Below, in pieces: positions 32,505-32,546 of a stretch of DNA of 32,546 nucleotides (its first letter is position 1; each line of letters starts with the position of its first letter). The DNA comes from an uncultured Collinsella sp. Its GTDB lineage: Bacteria > Actinomycetota > Coriobacteriia > Coriobacteriales > Coriobacteriaceae. The stretch spans positions 1-32,546 of the forward strand of contig CAKUGX010000009.1 in assembly GCA_934654765.1 (NCBI GenBank), in the 5' to 3' direction. A program made the position numbers and the translations under genes. The notes under the pieces were generated by a model. It did no database searches and was not told where the DNA came from. It worked only from the letters and a program-made list of their open reading frames with translations.

Positions 32505-32546
32505 ATGAGCAACATCAAGAAAGCACTCGACTTCATCGGCGCGTTC
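32505..32546 (+). CDS. Start of an unidentified gene (cut by window end)
   Basis: ATG at 32505 follows AAAGGAACGG and opens a frame of 14 codons (MSNIKKALDFIGAF) running off the window. Its position divergent from an HxlR regulator suggests an inducible enzyme, such as a reductase. Too little is present to name it. Confidence 0.55.
   Translation, partial: MSNIKKALDFIGAF

Overview
The window looks like a chromosomal segment of a strictly fermentative, moderately high-GC Gram-positive gut anaerobe of the Coriobacteriia, most likely Collinsella or a close relative. This is inference from gene content and codon style: agmatine/putrescine fermentation genes, oxygen-sensitive pyruvate formate-lyase (PFL), membrane LuxR-type regulators, and intergenic spaces full of long nested palindromes. 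No rRNA, tRNA or CRISPR array was seen.

Layout. 1-1554 is the 3' part of an FtsX-like ABC permease. 1882-12081 is an agmatine catabolism region: a membrane-anchored LuxR regulator, putrescine carbamoyltransferase (ptcA), an APC permease, a first agmatine deiminase, a second APC permease, a small unknown ORF, a soluble LuxR regulator, and a second agmatine deiminase divergent from it. No carbamate kinase is present in the window. 12271-14548 holds a Schlafen/AlbA_2-type ATP-binding regulator and a GNAT acetyltransferase. 14921-16445 is an IS110/IS1111-type insertion sequence of visibly higher GC, set among palindromic repeats. Then follow DAHP synthase (minus), a 240-bp MITE-like element, and a minus-strand operon of a MarR regulator and a heterodimeric ABC exporter. 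23151-25025 is a short-chain dehydrogenase with a KdgT-type sugar-acid permease behind a LacI-type operator. 25499-30172 is the PFL region, then a hydrolase remnant, mtnN and engB, and finally an HxlR regulator with the start of a divergent gene.

How the genes work together. Agmatine deiminase makes N-carbamoylputrescine, PtcA phosphorolyses it to putrescine and carbamoyl phosphate, and the permeases probably exchange agmatine for putrescine. The two LuxR regulators flank this set, and several of its genes have strongly base-paired leaders. PflA activates PFL using S-adenosylmethionine, and MtnN downstream could clear the 5'-deoxyadenosine by-product.

Most interesting points. (1) PFL is split: a 683-residue core with the Cys-Cys pair but no glycyl-radical domain, followed by an 83-residue gene carrying only that domain, with a perfect 10-bp hairpin between them. 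(2) A 216-bp intergenic element occurs twice at equal length, with a compensatory base-pair change that points to a structured RNA. (3) Leaders in front of the first agmatine deiminase (a compact three-way junction plus a multi-arm domain) and the second permease (an intrinsic-terminator hairpin just before the ribosome-binding site) look like RNA regulators of unknown ligand. (4) The IS element has 14-bp inverted repeats and a structured 3' non-coding segment.
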